The translations under genes and the position numbers were made by a program. Below, piece after piece: positions 11,601-24,165 of a stretch of 64,000 nucleotides of DNA. The notes under the pieces are model-generated. The model did no database searches. It had not been told where the DNA came from and was given only the letters and a program-made list of their open reading frames with translations. The first letter of the stretch is position 1; each line of letters starts with the position of its first letter. This DNA comes from Endomychus coccineus (lineage: Eukaryota; Arthropoda; Insecta; Coleoptera; Endomychidae): contig OY294068.1 of assembly GCA_958510875.1 (NCBI GenBank), positions 178,901,411 to 178,965,410 of the forward strand. The letters run 5' to 3'.

Positions 11601-12736
11601 CAATGGACACTCACATGATCGTTCCATGAGGGGGTGTTGTTGGTGGTGATCCCGAACATGGTTACGGTCATAGGAATAGTTGTACCTGACATCATCATAT
11701 TGAGGATTGTGAGATCCTTCGACTTTTTACCAGCCATCTTCTTTCTTCGCCCTTGCCTTTCGATCTCAACCTCCCACTCCTTCATCGTGAAAATTATCTC
11801 TACACCTTACACCTAAGGCGGTATTGTGGAAGTTCATAATTGGAATGGCCCTCTGGTCCAAAATCCAAGTAGTCAATATACGGTTGTACAATTGCCTAGC
11901 GTCACTACTTCTCTCGGTAGTCTTCGTTGCACCATTCATCATCCATCTTGTTGTAGACTCCGATTCAACAACAGTGGGCACATTGTTTATGAGTTTTTCC
12001 CAGCATTGAGTGGACGGGGAAAAACATGTAAAGAGCTTGAATAGTTTCGAAAAATGTGACCATCATTACATCCTGTTTGGATGTGTTTACACCAACCAAG
12101 TTGAGCGAATGATTATAATCATACTTCACGAAAACTACCAGATGGTTCTTCTCAATGATTCTTAGTTGAACACCTGTTCTGTGCCTCGCCATCACAGCAG
12201 CGTTGCTCTAGCATTGTAACCGACAATCCTGCAAATCCATTTCATCGTTCTCTAACTGGTTTAAAATGATCCCAACTAAGCTCTCACCATCTTTCAAGTT
12301 TATCTGTATAATTCCGTAACAGTTCTTAAAATCAACTTCTACATATCGTACTACTTAACTCCACTCACGATGTGCTTAATCAGAAGTCGAATCAAACATG
12401 AGGCAGAAATACTTGGCTTGACGTAACTTTGTGAGCATATTTTGCCGCACAGTGGTTGCCATCAAATGTATAAGCTCGTTCTGTATGGTTGCTGAATCTC
12501 TACATTCGTGTAAGAGAAGTATTCACTTATTGGACACTTCGAATAAACTGCCGGGGGGTTTTGGGCCCGTACGAATTTCGAAACCTCGGCTGTGAAAGCG
12601 CGTATGAGTCACATTACAAAAATGCAAGTTAATAAAACTGTTTTATTAATTTTGTGCCAGAGGCTCCAAGCAGCGCCCACGTGACTTTGGCGCCCAGAGT
12701 ACGTGCTCTGTCTGCCATACCCTAGATACGCCACTG
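11600..12736 (-). pseudogene. hAT-like (ZMYM/DUF4371-type) transposase remnant with 5' terminus
   Basis: The right end reads, on the minus strand, CAGTGGCGTATCTAGGG, a typical hAT terminus (12736). Inside are transposase pieces in N-to-C order. These are NELIHLMATTVRQNML and AKYFCLMFDSTSD (about 12500-12390), VVRYVEVDF (about 12350), DLQDCRLQCYSNAAVMA (about 12240-12180), a HSLNLVGV block (about 12110), and TRW (about 11945). Several frames are needed. The left terminus was not located. The family is the hAT-derived type related to vertebrate ZMYM/ZBED genes. Confidence 0.75.
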
Positions 12737-15700
12737 TGTGTGTGAATCTACTGACGACCCTGGATCCAGTTATCTATGCTATGTTGTCATTTGATTATAT
12801 CCATAAATAAGCCTTTGAACGAACCTTAATAATACTGGATACCTTTGGGCCTGTCTTTGATTATTACACTGAATTATTATAGTGTAGAAACATATTTTAA
12901 TAGCAGAATCAGAATCATGATGACTTGAATAATATCTTCTAATTTTCAGGGCAGGAACGTTTAATGAACATTTTTTTCAACAGATAGATTTCCATTGATT
13001 CACCACAGTTCATTTTGCTAAGCTGCTTGTGCTCTTGCATGTCGAATTGAATTTGTTCCCAACAAAGTTTCTACTTTACTCAATAAATCTGATATCATTT
13101 ATGAGAAAACTTGTGTTTCATACAGTAATAATAAATGGAAACACCTATGAATTCTTTATTCGCCCTCCACTTGGTAAATTATATCACATCGTGTTGTTCG
13201 TTCATTCCACATAACTTTCTAAGTTAAATTGCTATGAAAAGTATTGCAGAACTTCCATTAGATATAAGAATTGTTGGTAGATCACTCATTCATTTATTTG
13301 CAACTCGAAGAGAAGATGGAATGCTTTAAATCGAATTGTTGAATCGAACGTTGGTTCAACATCTAGAACCTAGTTCGAAATTATCTACCGAGAATTTTGT
13401 AAGCGGTATTTTTGACTGAAGTGTGTGATTTTCTATTGACAAAATTTTCTGTTCGAAACGAACTTTCAAATGCAAAGAATATTACGTGAGACTTCTTATT
13501 CAATAGTGAACGAGGCGTACAAGAAACTTGCGTCATAAGCTATATATTCTTTAGGATCTAATGAGGACAACATAATATCGACTCATTAGTTTACAACGGA
13601 TACGCGTACACTTTTTCGGTAGAATGAATATTATCATGTATTGTATTTCGTTCATTTCAATTTGTTATTTCTCCAAGCTATTTGGCATTGATTTGGACGA
13701 AATAAACACATTAAACAATGACGAACTTCAGAGAGGCCATTGTTGGAAACTCAAAAAAGAAAAATTCTCAACAACAACGAGATAACATTTCTTGTTCAAC
13801 CGTGTTTTCGAAGTCTGGAATCGTCTACCTGCTTTTGTAATGGAGGTCACGTCTGTAAATTCTCCCAAAAACCTGCTCGACAAAATGGAATAACATGTCG
13901 CCAGTGAAATGAGTGACTATAGTTTGTTGTTTTCAGTGATTGTGATCAAGCTATTAAGGTTACTGTTCAGCTTCATGTTTCTTTCTGCACTCCCTGATTG
14001 TTGAGATATAATTAAATTTTATCTTTGCTCTAAACGAGCTTTATAGGTTAGCATCTCAGCTCGGTGATGATGATATTAGTTATATAAATTCTCGGGAAAT
14101 AGGTCACACTAAGACATATGCTTATATATTTCGTCTTCACGTACGTTTTGGTCTCACGACCATTATCAGACGACGTATCAATGTCTGAAACGGGATTTCT
14201 TGAGAATAATTGTATCAGCACTAACTAAGCTTCCTTATCGCACCAGTTTCAATTAAAAATGCCCACGTCGCTGAAACGAACAGGAACACGAGTAATCGAA
14301 ATTGTAACACATTAATGTTTCAAGTATATGAATATGTATCAAGAATTCACAGCTTAGCAATTTTCTTATAAAATACGAAGTCTTGTTAAGCAAGGACCTA
14401 TTTCCCTCTCATATAGAATCAATATATAATTCATACCTGGGTCAAGAATCATTATTAACAATAATAATAATAATAATAATTATACAAATAATTTACAGAA
14501 CAAGAGTTGTGAAAAGCAAGCGTTTCATATCACAAATGCCGTACTACTTCCTTCACTGTACGTAGTATAAGAGGCCCAAATTTTTCTGATTTCCTCGTAT
14601 ATATCCTTTTTGAGCATTTCTGAATAGGTCTAGACCATGTTTCACATGTTATCTGTGTGCTCTGTAGACGATTGCGCCGTTACTATTATTGGTTCAATGG
14701 ATTTGAAATTCTGCATGTCTTTCTAAAACATCATGTGACGTCACCGTTTATTTTATGCAACTTATCTTTCGAACTATTGGAAACAGGTTTTTAAAAAATA
14801 GTTTTATTTTCTGTAAGAGGTTTACAATATGAAAGTTAAATCAAGACTAAACTAATATCTAAGAGAATGAAATACATCTCAACACATGTCCTGGGATCGC
14901 TACTGTCCGAATGAATCCAATAACGCTGATTCAGATTACAACGTTTGATGTTTATTCGAAGAATTATTCATATAACTTGCATTTACTCTGGCTTTGAACT
15001 ATATTTTATACATTATAATTTCATGCTTTCTGGTATTATGGAATAAGGTTATATGGTGCCAATAATTTTAATATTTCAAGTGACACCAAGTGCCATAAAT
15101 GTATAAAACTGAAATCAGTTACAGGAGATTCCTCTGGATAAACTTAATAATCGAATGTCGTAGAAATAAAAGCAACTTTATGTACCATGTTTTGAATATT
15201 GCAATTTTAATTTGCGGAAATTGCTAAAGTTTCAATATTTACGACTAGATCCAGAGACGATATTGAAATATATTTCAATAAGAACTGATTAACTGATACA
15301 CCTACAACTATTCATCTTTTGTTAAAATTAGTTCTTGACATAATAACATTCAAACGAATGTTATCGGAGGTAATATCACACGACTATGAGCAATAGCCGA
15401 CTATTGTTTTCGTCATAATTCTAGCGAGAGTACCTTGCATTTCAAGAAAATTTGCTGTGGCCATATGAACATTAATAATCTGAATAACGCCCGAGAGCTT
15501 TAGCTCGAGGAAGTTATTCTTTGATTACACAGGTCGACACGAATTTTGACTTGGATAAAAGGGTATGAAATTACAATAGATTTATCGATAGTTAGACGAA
15601 AAAAAAATATTGTCTGAAAAACTTTGCTTTTGTATCCAGGAGAATGGTTGATCAATATTTTAGAAAATGCATAAATTTTTATTTATTGATGAATCGAAAC

Positions 15701-17136
15701 AAATATATTTATATATTTGAAATAAGCTTCGCAAAACTTTTCACATTCGTTTAAATAGAATTTTATAGCTCGTACCTTAATCAATATACCACATATATAA
15801 CAAAATGCATCAGCATCATATTTACAAATTTACACTTTCTACACGACATTTTAGGCTCTTTGAGTCTTCTACAAAACAGTCAATATTGTTATTTATCATT
15901 TAAGTGACATCTGTAGATGCTGTGCTAAAGTTACGACTCCTTTATTTTTTCGCGGCATTCTTAAATATTACAGTTATTTAATATTTTTACGATAACTCAA
16001 AAAAATGTATTATTATCATAACTACCACAAAAGCAATATTTATATGGAATATGGATATTTTTCCTTCATTTTGGAGCATAATGAATGGAAAAATCATAAA
16101 ATAAATTTTAGTACAAGGACAAAAACAAATTGTAGAGTTGTGTTATTAATGTTCATATGGTCGAATTGAATTGTCTAGAAATACAAGTTGCTCGGAATAA
16201 ATTAAAGAAAATAATAGTCTCTTTTGGTCATAGTCGAGTGATATTTAGGAAGATTATTTCGTGAACACCAAAAAATCATTCGGTAATCCACATCAATTCA
16301 ATTGTATACTAAACTACTTATACATTATAATTCAATTATAGACAGTCTAGATCTAGAAGTTCTCTACGAGTTCAATTCTCTGTGGTATCATGGAAGTAAA
16401 GCTATATTGTGCTAATAATTTATTTAGTTCATGTGACAGCAGATGTACAATATAAAACAAATAACTCTATTATTCAAAATGTCAATAAAAGTCAACCTGT
16501 CAGCAGGTGCCAGTATAAAACATATAGTTACGTAGTACATTATGTAGAACATTAGAATACAATTTTAATGCATAGCGGATAATCTAACGTCTTTCATTAC
16601 CTGTTTCTAAATCATTTTCAATATATTTTCTCCTCCTACAATCATACATTTGACCACCAGTCAAAAAGTGAGGGAGGTTAGTAATCGATTGATCACAGTT
16701 CATGTTCCTATTAAAGTGGAGTTACTCCACTAGAAGTGGTATTCATTCATCAGGAACAAAGCCCACAGCGCCACACAATCTATCGTGGCGCGACATAATT
16801 TTCAGAATACATTATAACATAATTAATTCATTAGAACAAAGGATCTGTTTGTAAGTGGCAACTACCGTATGAAGAAGTAAAATATCCTCGTGAAGGCTCA
16901 AACATGTTGAACCAAAAACTCATTTTCGATTGTTCAAACGCGTTCTACGTAGTGTAACATTAAACCTTTCTCCATTTATGTTCAAATTAAAGCGTTGTGT
17001 GTTTGTATTGTATTCAATAGCTTTGTTCCATCTTCAGTATGAATTATCCAATCTTAATCAACAATATGAACGAGTTTCTCTAATAACATATCTTTCATCT
17101 ACTTATTTATTTTTTAAAATGAGATTCTCAATGATG
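12737..17136. other. AT-rich intronic DNA with a diverged internal repeat
   Basis: No genes were recognised. Segments about 15030-15115 and 16380-16465 align (GGTAT.ATGGAA, then CAATAATTT-like and GTGACA blocks, ending near TATAAAAC), by eye about 75%. Another segment, about 16595-16720, matches 60340-60480. A short (AAT)n microsatellite lies at about 14458-14480. Confidence 0.5.
16595..16720 (+). repeat. Dispersed repeat, copy 1
   Basis: It shares GTTTCTAAATCATTT.CAATAT, CTACAATC, GTGAGGG and GATTGATCACAGTTCAT with 60340-60480 in the same order and orientation. The family is unidentified and no coding capacity was seen. Confidence 0.7.
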
Positions 17137-17144
17137 ATTCAGAA

Positions 17145-19352
17145 CAGTGATACCCAAAGTGGTCAATATCGACCCCCAGGGGTCGACGACGACCAGCAAG
17201 GGGCCCATGTCAGCGAAAAAAAATTGGGAGTCTATGAGATGTAAATGGGGATCCACGATAGTAGATCTCATTCAAGCAATGAATGCAATAATCCACATAC
17301 ACAGATAGATTTGTTACTTAGTTTTCACCTGAAAACGTAAGAAACAGACCGTTAATACACCATTGTCTTGTACACGAACTTATTTACGCAATTACAATAT
17401 TAGTAGCGAAGTAGGGATTTTAAAATGCACTATTTTATTTTATTCAACTATTCATTAATGAAATTTAATTTAATTACATACTAACTGATTTAGTATATTT
17501 CGAAGAAACTGTGTATTAGTAAGGCTATTTGCTTTGTGGTCATTTTGAACTTGTGAAAACTTGCCCATAATGATACAAATATCATCAAGTTACCAGGTTA
17601 GCCACATACGTGCAGTATAAATTCATGTCCATTTTTGTCTCAGAGTTTCGTAAAGAGAGCAAAAGTTCAACGTTTAACATCTATTCAGATGTTAGAACTA
17701 GGTTTGAGGATGTTTTGACTCTAGTAATACCACAGACCACAGTGATTGATGAACCCATATGATGATATTGGAGAAACGGATGTTATATTACAAGAGGAAC
17801 TGATCGGAATAAGCACTAACAAAGAAATTAAGGTATAGTTTAGCAATTATGGCTTCAAAAAGACATACCTTGTACTTATCCTATATTAGTTCAGGCAATA
17901 AGCCCGGAAAAAGACCATAATAAAAAAAAAATACTAATCTAGAATTTCAAAATTCTTTTTGCATTTTGTTCCTGATACCCCATAGATCATTCATGACTAT
18001 CAAGACCGCGGGGGTCGACCTTCCTACCCCCTCAAAACGGGGTTTCAACCCCTCAGAGGAGCATTCTTATAAAAACAATCCAAAATTAATGAATTAAGAG
18101 CCGAAAATGACCCCTTGTATCTTTTTTGGGTCGCTGATCCCCATTCTTAGTTTTCTCGGAAAACTCCCTCCAGATAAGAAATTTGGAAAATTTATATATA
18201 ATATAAATGCAAAAATGACCTCTAGTAAAGTTTTTGGGTAGCTGATCACGATTCCGCTGTAAATTTTCCAAAAAAAAGTTCTCTCCAGATGGAAAATTCG
18301 GGAAATTTGAGATTTTTCTGAGACGTTTGTGAATAATCAAGTATAATTTTGTTGCAAAAATTACCTTTGGTAGGTTTTTTGGGTCGATGATCACGATTCC
18401 GCTGTGATTTTTCCCAAAAAAGTCTCTCCAGATGGGAAATTTGGGAAATTTGAGATTTTCCTGAGACTTTTGTGGATAATAAAGTATAATTTTGTTGCAA
18501 AAATTACCTCTAGTAGGTTTTTTGGGTCGCTGATCACGATTCCGCAGTTAGTTTTCTCAGAAAACTCCCTCCAGATGGGATATTTGGAAAATTTATATAT
18601 AATATATAACATAATTTTGTTGCAAAAATGACCTCTAGTAAAAAACATAGTAGGTGTCATTTTCGGCTCTTAATTCATTAATTTTGGACTGCTTTTATAA
18701 GAATGCTCCTCTGAGGGGTTGAAACCCCGATTTGAGGGGGTAGAAAGGTCGACCCCCGCGGTCTTGATAATCATGAATGATCTATGGGGTATTAGGAACA
18801 AAATGCAAAAAAAGTTTGGAAATTCTAGCTTACTATATTTTTTCCGGTTCGTTGCCTGCACTATATTATGAAATATTGCGAGAAAGTTTTCAATTGCCTT
18901 TCCATTCTCATATCTAGTGGAAGTGTATCAGCTCGGATGCCAATTTCACAACAAAAAAAAAACAGAATGGACATCACTAACCGAAGTGATTTGAGATTAG
19001 ACCTAACTAAATTGATGCCAAATTTATTATCAAAGCATCAGGTTCATCCCTCCCATCAAAAGTATTTATTTCTCGCTTAGCCATTTCATGTAACAGATAC
19101 TAAATTTCGATTTACTTCTTTTCAATTAGAATTGAGTTGATGAATGTATAAACATAACATGTGTTTTCTTTAGTTTTCCACACTACACTTCACTACAGTT
19201 ACAAAGCACACAAAAAGTGAGTAGCACTATACCAGCTGTCAAAACCCGTTTGAAATTAATGAATTTGTTTCAATATCAGTTAAGCAAGGGGTCCACTAAA
19301 ACCGAAAAACATGGCAAGTGGTCTAAGAAACAAAAAAGTTTGGGAACCTCTG
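17145..19352 (+). mobile_element. ZBED-type hAT element, decayed, with nested foldback insert
   Basis: The termini are CAGTGATACCCAAAG on the left and, reverse-complemented, CAGAGGTTCCCAAACTT on the right. These are classic hAT ends. The 8-bp flanks ATTCAGAA (17137-17144) and ATTTAGAA (19353-19360) form a target duplication with one mismatch. Transposase remnants on the plus strand include a TRFEDVLTLVIPQ block near 17695-17740, FKKTYLVL near 17850 and DLRLDLTKLMPNLLSKHQV near 18990. This pattern resembles ZBED5/FAM200-type transposases. A 973-bp foldback element (17889-18861) splits the gene. There are many stops. Confidence 0.8.
17889..18861. mobile_element. Long-TIR foldback element nested in hAT
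   Basis: The ends are GTTCAGGCAATAAGCCCGG and, reverse-complemented, GTGCAGGCAACGAACCGG. The outer arms of about 200 bp are inverted copies, including the GACCCCCGCGG and ATTCATTAATTTTGGA regions. The centre is a tandem repeat of about 145 bp with TTTTTTGGGTCGCTGAT (near 18120, 18230, 18375 and 18519). TATATTA flanks both sides (17882-17888 and 18862-18868). No transposase is encoded. The element at 58185-59081 belongs to the same family. Confidence 0.85.
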
Positions 19353-19544
19353 ATTTAGAATATGAAGTAATAATTTGAGAACAGGTGTTCGACCACCTTT
19401 TTACGATGTTGATGAATTTGTAAGTGTGACATCACGAAATCGACGAATAGCTATCTATATAAATCAGTAACACTACAAAATAATAGTTCTAGACAGTAGT
19501 TTCAACATCGATCTCATTCAATACCGAGAGAGCTCGAAAATCGT

Positions 19545-19790
19545 GAATGACCGGTAATAAGACTTTCGTTAGCAAAGATCACCAGGAGACATGCTTGCCT
19601 TCGTAACACATGTATGGTAGAAATCAATTGAAAAACATGGGGAATCTCCAGCGGTAGTTTTGGATATCTCCAACTCATTTGACCGAGCCTGGCACCAAAG
19701 CCTTCTTGGGATAGTTCCGTCATATGGTTTGCCGCCTAAACTCTGTCGCTCACTATCGAGTTTCCTCTCAGATAGATCTATAATACGAAT
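19545..19790 (+). pseudogene. Non-LTR retrotransposon RT fragment
   Basis: The plus strand gives KHGESPAVVLDISNSFDRAW, then HQSLLGIVPSYGLPPKLCRS. These are the first catalytic block and next segment of a LINE reverse transcriptase. It is closely related to the fragments at 8.1 and 9.4-10.1 kb, and nothing else of the element is present. Confidence 0.75.
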
Positions 19791-20589
19791 GAATAGCTTC
19801 CATAGATAACGCAATATGTATGATTTATCTGAAGAATTCATCGAATGAATTTCTTAACGCCACAGTCTCACAAACTTCCAGTATGCTTTAGCTGAGTGAG
19901 TGATTTCGTCGATTAATAAAACCTTGACGTTCAAAAAAGTAATAAAAATGGAGATATATTGAACCTTGAATTTTTCACATATACACATTTAGGCTTATGA
20001 TTTATTGTCTTTAATGTTCGGAAGTGTGAACTATCATGACACTCCACATTTGTCTTCCAACTTGCGTAATAGTTACTCCTTCAATTATTATTGTTCATTC
20101 ACTAAAATATGGATGTTCGATGAATTGGAAGTTATTTATATCTTGCCAAGAAGCTCGTATATTTCCAACTGAACAAGAATAAAATGATTGTTTGGAGCCG
20201 CAACTGTTGCGCCTCGGAAAGTTTATTCAATCTCATTACTATTTACATCATGCAAAAAAATGCGGGGTCACAAACATAAAAGGAAATGGTTTCGAATGCT
20301 TACAAACCAGCAAATTATGGAACTCGGACACGTTGAAGAAAGTTGAACAGTCTACAACCTAGGACTGGTCCTATAGAATGACTCAGTCAATAATTTTATC
20401 AATGAAAGTTTTCGTAATATCTGTTCCAACATCATAGGAACCGTGAATAATTATTGAACAGCTACCTGCCATGGTAATACCTCGACGGATACTGATATAC
20501 AAAGAACAATCTAGAATTACGCTAACACATGCGGAAACAACAATGTAGAGAGCTTTGTCGACATTTATACTGGCGCGCGAAGTATCGAG

Positions 20590-21190
20590 TGTCCAATAAC
20601 ATTGTAAAGAGCTTTGTTGGCATTTAGAGGGAAGTGCCTAGTGGGGGTATAGTCAAACTGCAAAAGGGGGAGACCACCCCTAAGTTTGCTGAATGCCGAT
20701 ACTAGGGGGGAGCTCTGCTTATCACCTGTCTGGATGATCCCAACAATGATTGGTGAGCGATTGTGGTGGGTGTAGCCAATCTCTGGGAGGTAGTTAAGCT
20801 TACTTTTGTGGAGGCGAGCCAACTCCCAAAACCACGACGAGCAATAAAATGCAATATGGAGGAAGAATTGGGGGATTAGGTAGCTTCAGGGGGTGGATCA
20901 AACATGCCCCGTCCGATCAAAAACCGAGAACTTGCATCCTGATAAAAGACACAGCTAGAGTTTTACCGTTGTGGGAGCCCTATAGTCGCGACCTAACAAC
21001 GATTGGACATAAATTAGAAATAGAACGAAGGTAGCAAAGCTTCCTGTTGGCATCAGCGTACTTACCCTATGACCAGACGGTAGCACCGCCACCCCAAGAC
21101 ATACGAACTCTTGCGGAGTATCTCAGAACTACGGAATCTCAAGCTATTGGGGTGTGATGCCAATGCACACCACACAGTCTATGAGAAATT
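20590..21190 (+). pseudogene. Non-LTR retrotransposon endonuclease fragment
   Basis: The plus strand reads PRTCILIKDTARVLPLWEPY, then SRDLTTI, LLASAYLPYD and LAEYLRTTESQAIG, ending with CQCTPHSL. This is the apurinic-endonuclease-like (EEP) domain of an I/R1/Jockey-type LINE, with the family's SAYLPYD and (D/C)xNAHH-type blocks decayed. Several stops are present. Confidence 0.7.
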
Positions 21191-21324
21191 CCCTACATCG
21201 TAACCAGTATGCCTACCAAACCTGGAAATCTTGTGAAATGGCAAATCACTGCAAAAAAAAATTGCGCTAGCAAACTTTCTGGACATATAGGGAGTTTTTG
21301 ATAACACCTCTTCCGAATCAATTG

Positions 21325-21865
21325 CCATTTTCTGGTAGGTCATCGCAAAAGTTAATTTCCTATTTTTTAATATTCCACACAAAATGCTGTAGGTAAGATC
21401 TACAACACATGCATTTTGTTCTACGCTGGTAGGCTCCAGTTATTTAGAATCATGGCATATTTAATTTCCATATATTTATCAGTTTGTTATAATACTGCAA
21501 TATGTATAACAGATTTATCAACAAACTCGATCACTCCGACTGAGAAGATCATTCATGTAAATAATTGCAATTACGTAATTTTTCACGCTAATTCTATGCG
21601 CGAAATGATACCATTTTCTGGTAGGTCATCGCAAAAGTTAATTTCCTATTTTTTAATATTCCACACAAAATACTGTAGGTAAGATCTACAACACATGCAT
21701 TTTGTTTTACGCTGGTAGGCTCCAGTTATTTAGAATCACGGCATATTTCATTTCCATATATTTATCAGTTTGTTATAATACTGCAATATGTATAACAGAT
21801 TTATCAACAAACTCGATCACTCCGACTGAGAAGATCATTCATGTAAATAATTGCAACTATAATTG
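21325..21865 (+). repeat. Tandem duplication, 286-bp spacing
   Basis: Copy 1 (21325 to about 21578) and copy 2 (21611 to about 21865) both start CCATTTTCTGGTAGGTCATC. They run nearly identically through GATTTATCAACAAACTCG to ATGTAAATAATTGCAA. Only a few substitutions were seen, so the duplication is recent. The frame starting MFYAGRLQLFRI occurs in both copies, but no family is recognised. Confidence 0.9.
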
Positions 21866-22429
21866 TGAAATACCACAAGCTCTCATATAAAATATAAATT
21901 GTGCTAATATTAAAATTTTCACAGTTCGCCTTTTGAACAAATACATCAGCGCTGTTTTTGCCACTAAACTTCGTCCTATCCAACGTTGAGCTGTGAAATC
22001 CCAAGCGTCATGTTGACATCAGCATAAAATAGCATATCTAATATGGAGAATGCGCTCTCCGAAATATGAAGTGGAGTAACTTATTTCACTGACACTAGTT
22101 ATCTCGGAACGATTCGTTTCAAAATAAATAGAATTTCTAATAGTCCAAGTTGGGAACGACCAAAATGTGAATGAAAACACATTAAAACATATAGCTTTGA
22201 AAATTGGTATACATGTTGACGAGGGACTGGAGTTGAACATACCAAGGGCCCGGCGGTTGGGGGGAGAAGGTCGCGCTGCCATCTAGGTTCTTCTGAAACA
22301 TTGCTGCTGCTAAATTAAAGAACATGGAATTGAATACAAAAAGGTTAAATACAGTATGCACTAGCTTCATTAGTTACCGAGATAACCGTCCTCATAAAAT
22401 CCCTGAAGGATGACGGAGAAACACTTCTT

Positions 22430-23901
22430 ATTAATACAAGGGCAAGATGAAAGTCCCCGAAAAATGAAACATGAAATGTTTGACTTGGTCAAAACTTATT
22501 TTATTTCTCAACATAATCTCATTGTGACCCGATACACTTCGTCCAACGTTTTTCTAATTTTTCGATCCCTTTCAAATAATACGATTTGGACAATCCTTTA
22601 AAATAGGCGTTTGTTTCAGCGATGACCTCATCGCTGGAGCCAAATTTCTTTTCTTAGAGCAATTTCTCCAAGTTTGGAGATAAATAGAAGTTACTGGGGG
22701 CAAATCTGGAGAATATGGTTGATGACGAACCAATTCCTAGCGCAATTCATGCAATTTTTCCATTGCGACTGCAGACATGTGCGCCGGTGCGTTGTGTTGG
22801 TAGAAGAGTCGTTTTTTTTGGCAAATGCGGTCGCTTTCGTTTCAAATCGGCGTCGAATCAATCCAACAGGTCTGCATAATATACGCCGGTGATCGTTCTA
22901 CTCTTATCAAGGTAATCTATATGAGCGATACCGTGTGCATTCCAAAAAACAGTCTCCATGACTTTGTTGGCCGACAATCCCACTTTGGCCTTCATCGGCT
23001 TCGATTCGCCAGGATGGGTCCACTGTTTCGACTGTTCTTTGGTCTCTGGAGTGTTGTGATGGATCCATCTTTCGTCCACGGTTACGAAACGGCGCAAAAT
23101 TTCCTTCTTATCCCACTTGAAAATCGCCAAACACTCCTTTGTTGAAGTTGTCACACGGTTGCGCTTGTTGTCAACAGAGAGCAAATGTGGCACCCATCCG
23201 GCAGATGGCTTTATCATATTCAAAAGTTTGTGCAAAATGTTTCGTTACTATTCGGTTGAGATCCCCATAGCCTCAGCAATCTCGTGCACTTCAACTCGTC
23301 ATTTTGGCACAGAGATCTGAACCTACCTAGACACTTAGTATCTTCGATTAACCGTTTAAAGTTTGGTCATGGAAGTTTTCCTCAACACTTATACAGAATT
23401 CGAGTCACATCGTCTGATTTGTGCGAAGATTGCAAAATTTTAGGAGATCTGGATCACTTGTTTTTGGGATGCTCCAAATATCTTCCCAGTATTGACAAAC
23501 TTTACTCGCACTTGATAGAGCTTAATATTTTTCCACCTTATAACACTGCATACTTGCTTGCGCTAGATAACAAAAATGTGTTAACATGTGTCATAAATTA
23601 TTTGAGGGAAACAAATCTGAGAATTTAGTGTAGGTTGATTTTGAATCCTCTTGTTAATCCATTTGTGTTCATTCCTTTTTACCGTGGTCTGTCTTGTTTG
23701 TGTTTTATTTTTAATGCCCTGATAGACCCCTGGGCGGGAAGCGTGTATCCCTGTCCTTCCTCTTGCTTGATAGTCAATTAAATTTGTGTTAGGTTAATTT
23801 TATTTTGTCTAGTAAGCAGCAATCACAGTTGTAGCCTCCGATTTCATTAAATGTATATATGTATGTATTATATTGCGACTGGCTAATAGGCCTTGTCCTA
23901 G

Positions 23902-23935
<34 letters not shown>

Positions 23936-24165
23936 GCCGATCGTCCAATATCATAACATGGATTTTATCGACGATTCCTGGCAATGTAACGTCAATTGAA
24001 TGACCAGAACGTTCGGTGTCCTCTCTGGTCACACAACCACAACGAAAATTAGTAAACCACTTGTGAAACGTTCCAATCGATGGTGAGAAACCCTGTAGTG
24101 TTCAACAAGCGATGCTTTTGCTTGCATAATGTTTGACATATATAGTGAACACCTAGAGCATTTGA
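22430..24165 (-). pseudogene. mariner transposase remnant (interrupted by a LINE)
   Basis: On the minus strand, mariner blocks occur in order. There is a decayed N-terminal HTH part near 24130, DVTLPGIVDKIH (about 23990), and DDRRVEVHEIAEAMGIS, whose codons are continuous once the LINE at 23299-23930 is removed. VTVDERWIHHNTPETKEQS (about 23090-23030) carries the first catalytic Asp. MSAVAMEKLHELR and the C-terminal end follow near 22770-22450. Stops and frameshifts (for example after GIS-TE) make it inactive. It resembles mariner subfamilies common in insects; TIRs were not confirmed. Confidence 0.9.
23299..23930 (+). mobile_element. 5'-truncated non-LTR retrotransposon (LINE) inserted in mariner
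   Basis: A 632-bp insert is flanked by AACTCG at 23293-23298 and 23931-23936 and ends in a run of about 26-28 A. It encodes the C-terminal part of a LINE ORF2, including RIRVTSSDLCEDCK then DLDHLFLGCSKY, a Cys/His motif usual after RNase H in such elements. The frame stops at 23628, with a 3' UTR following. The truncated 5' end, poly(A) tail and target duplication are hallmarks of target-primed reverse transcription. Confidence 0.9.
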
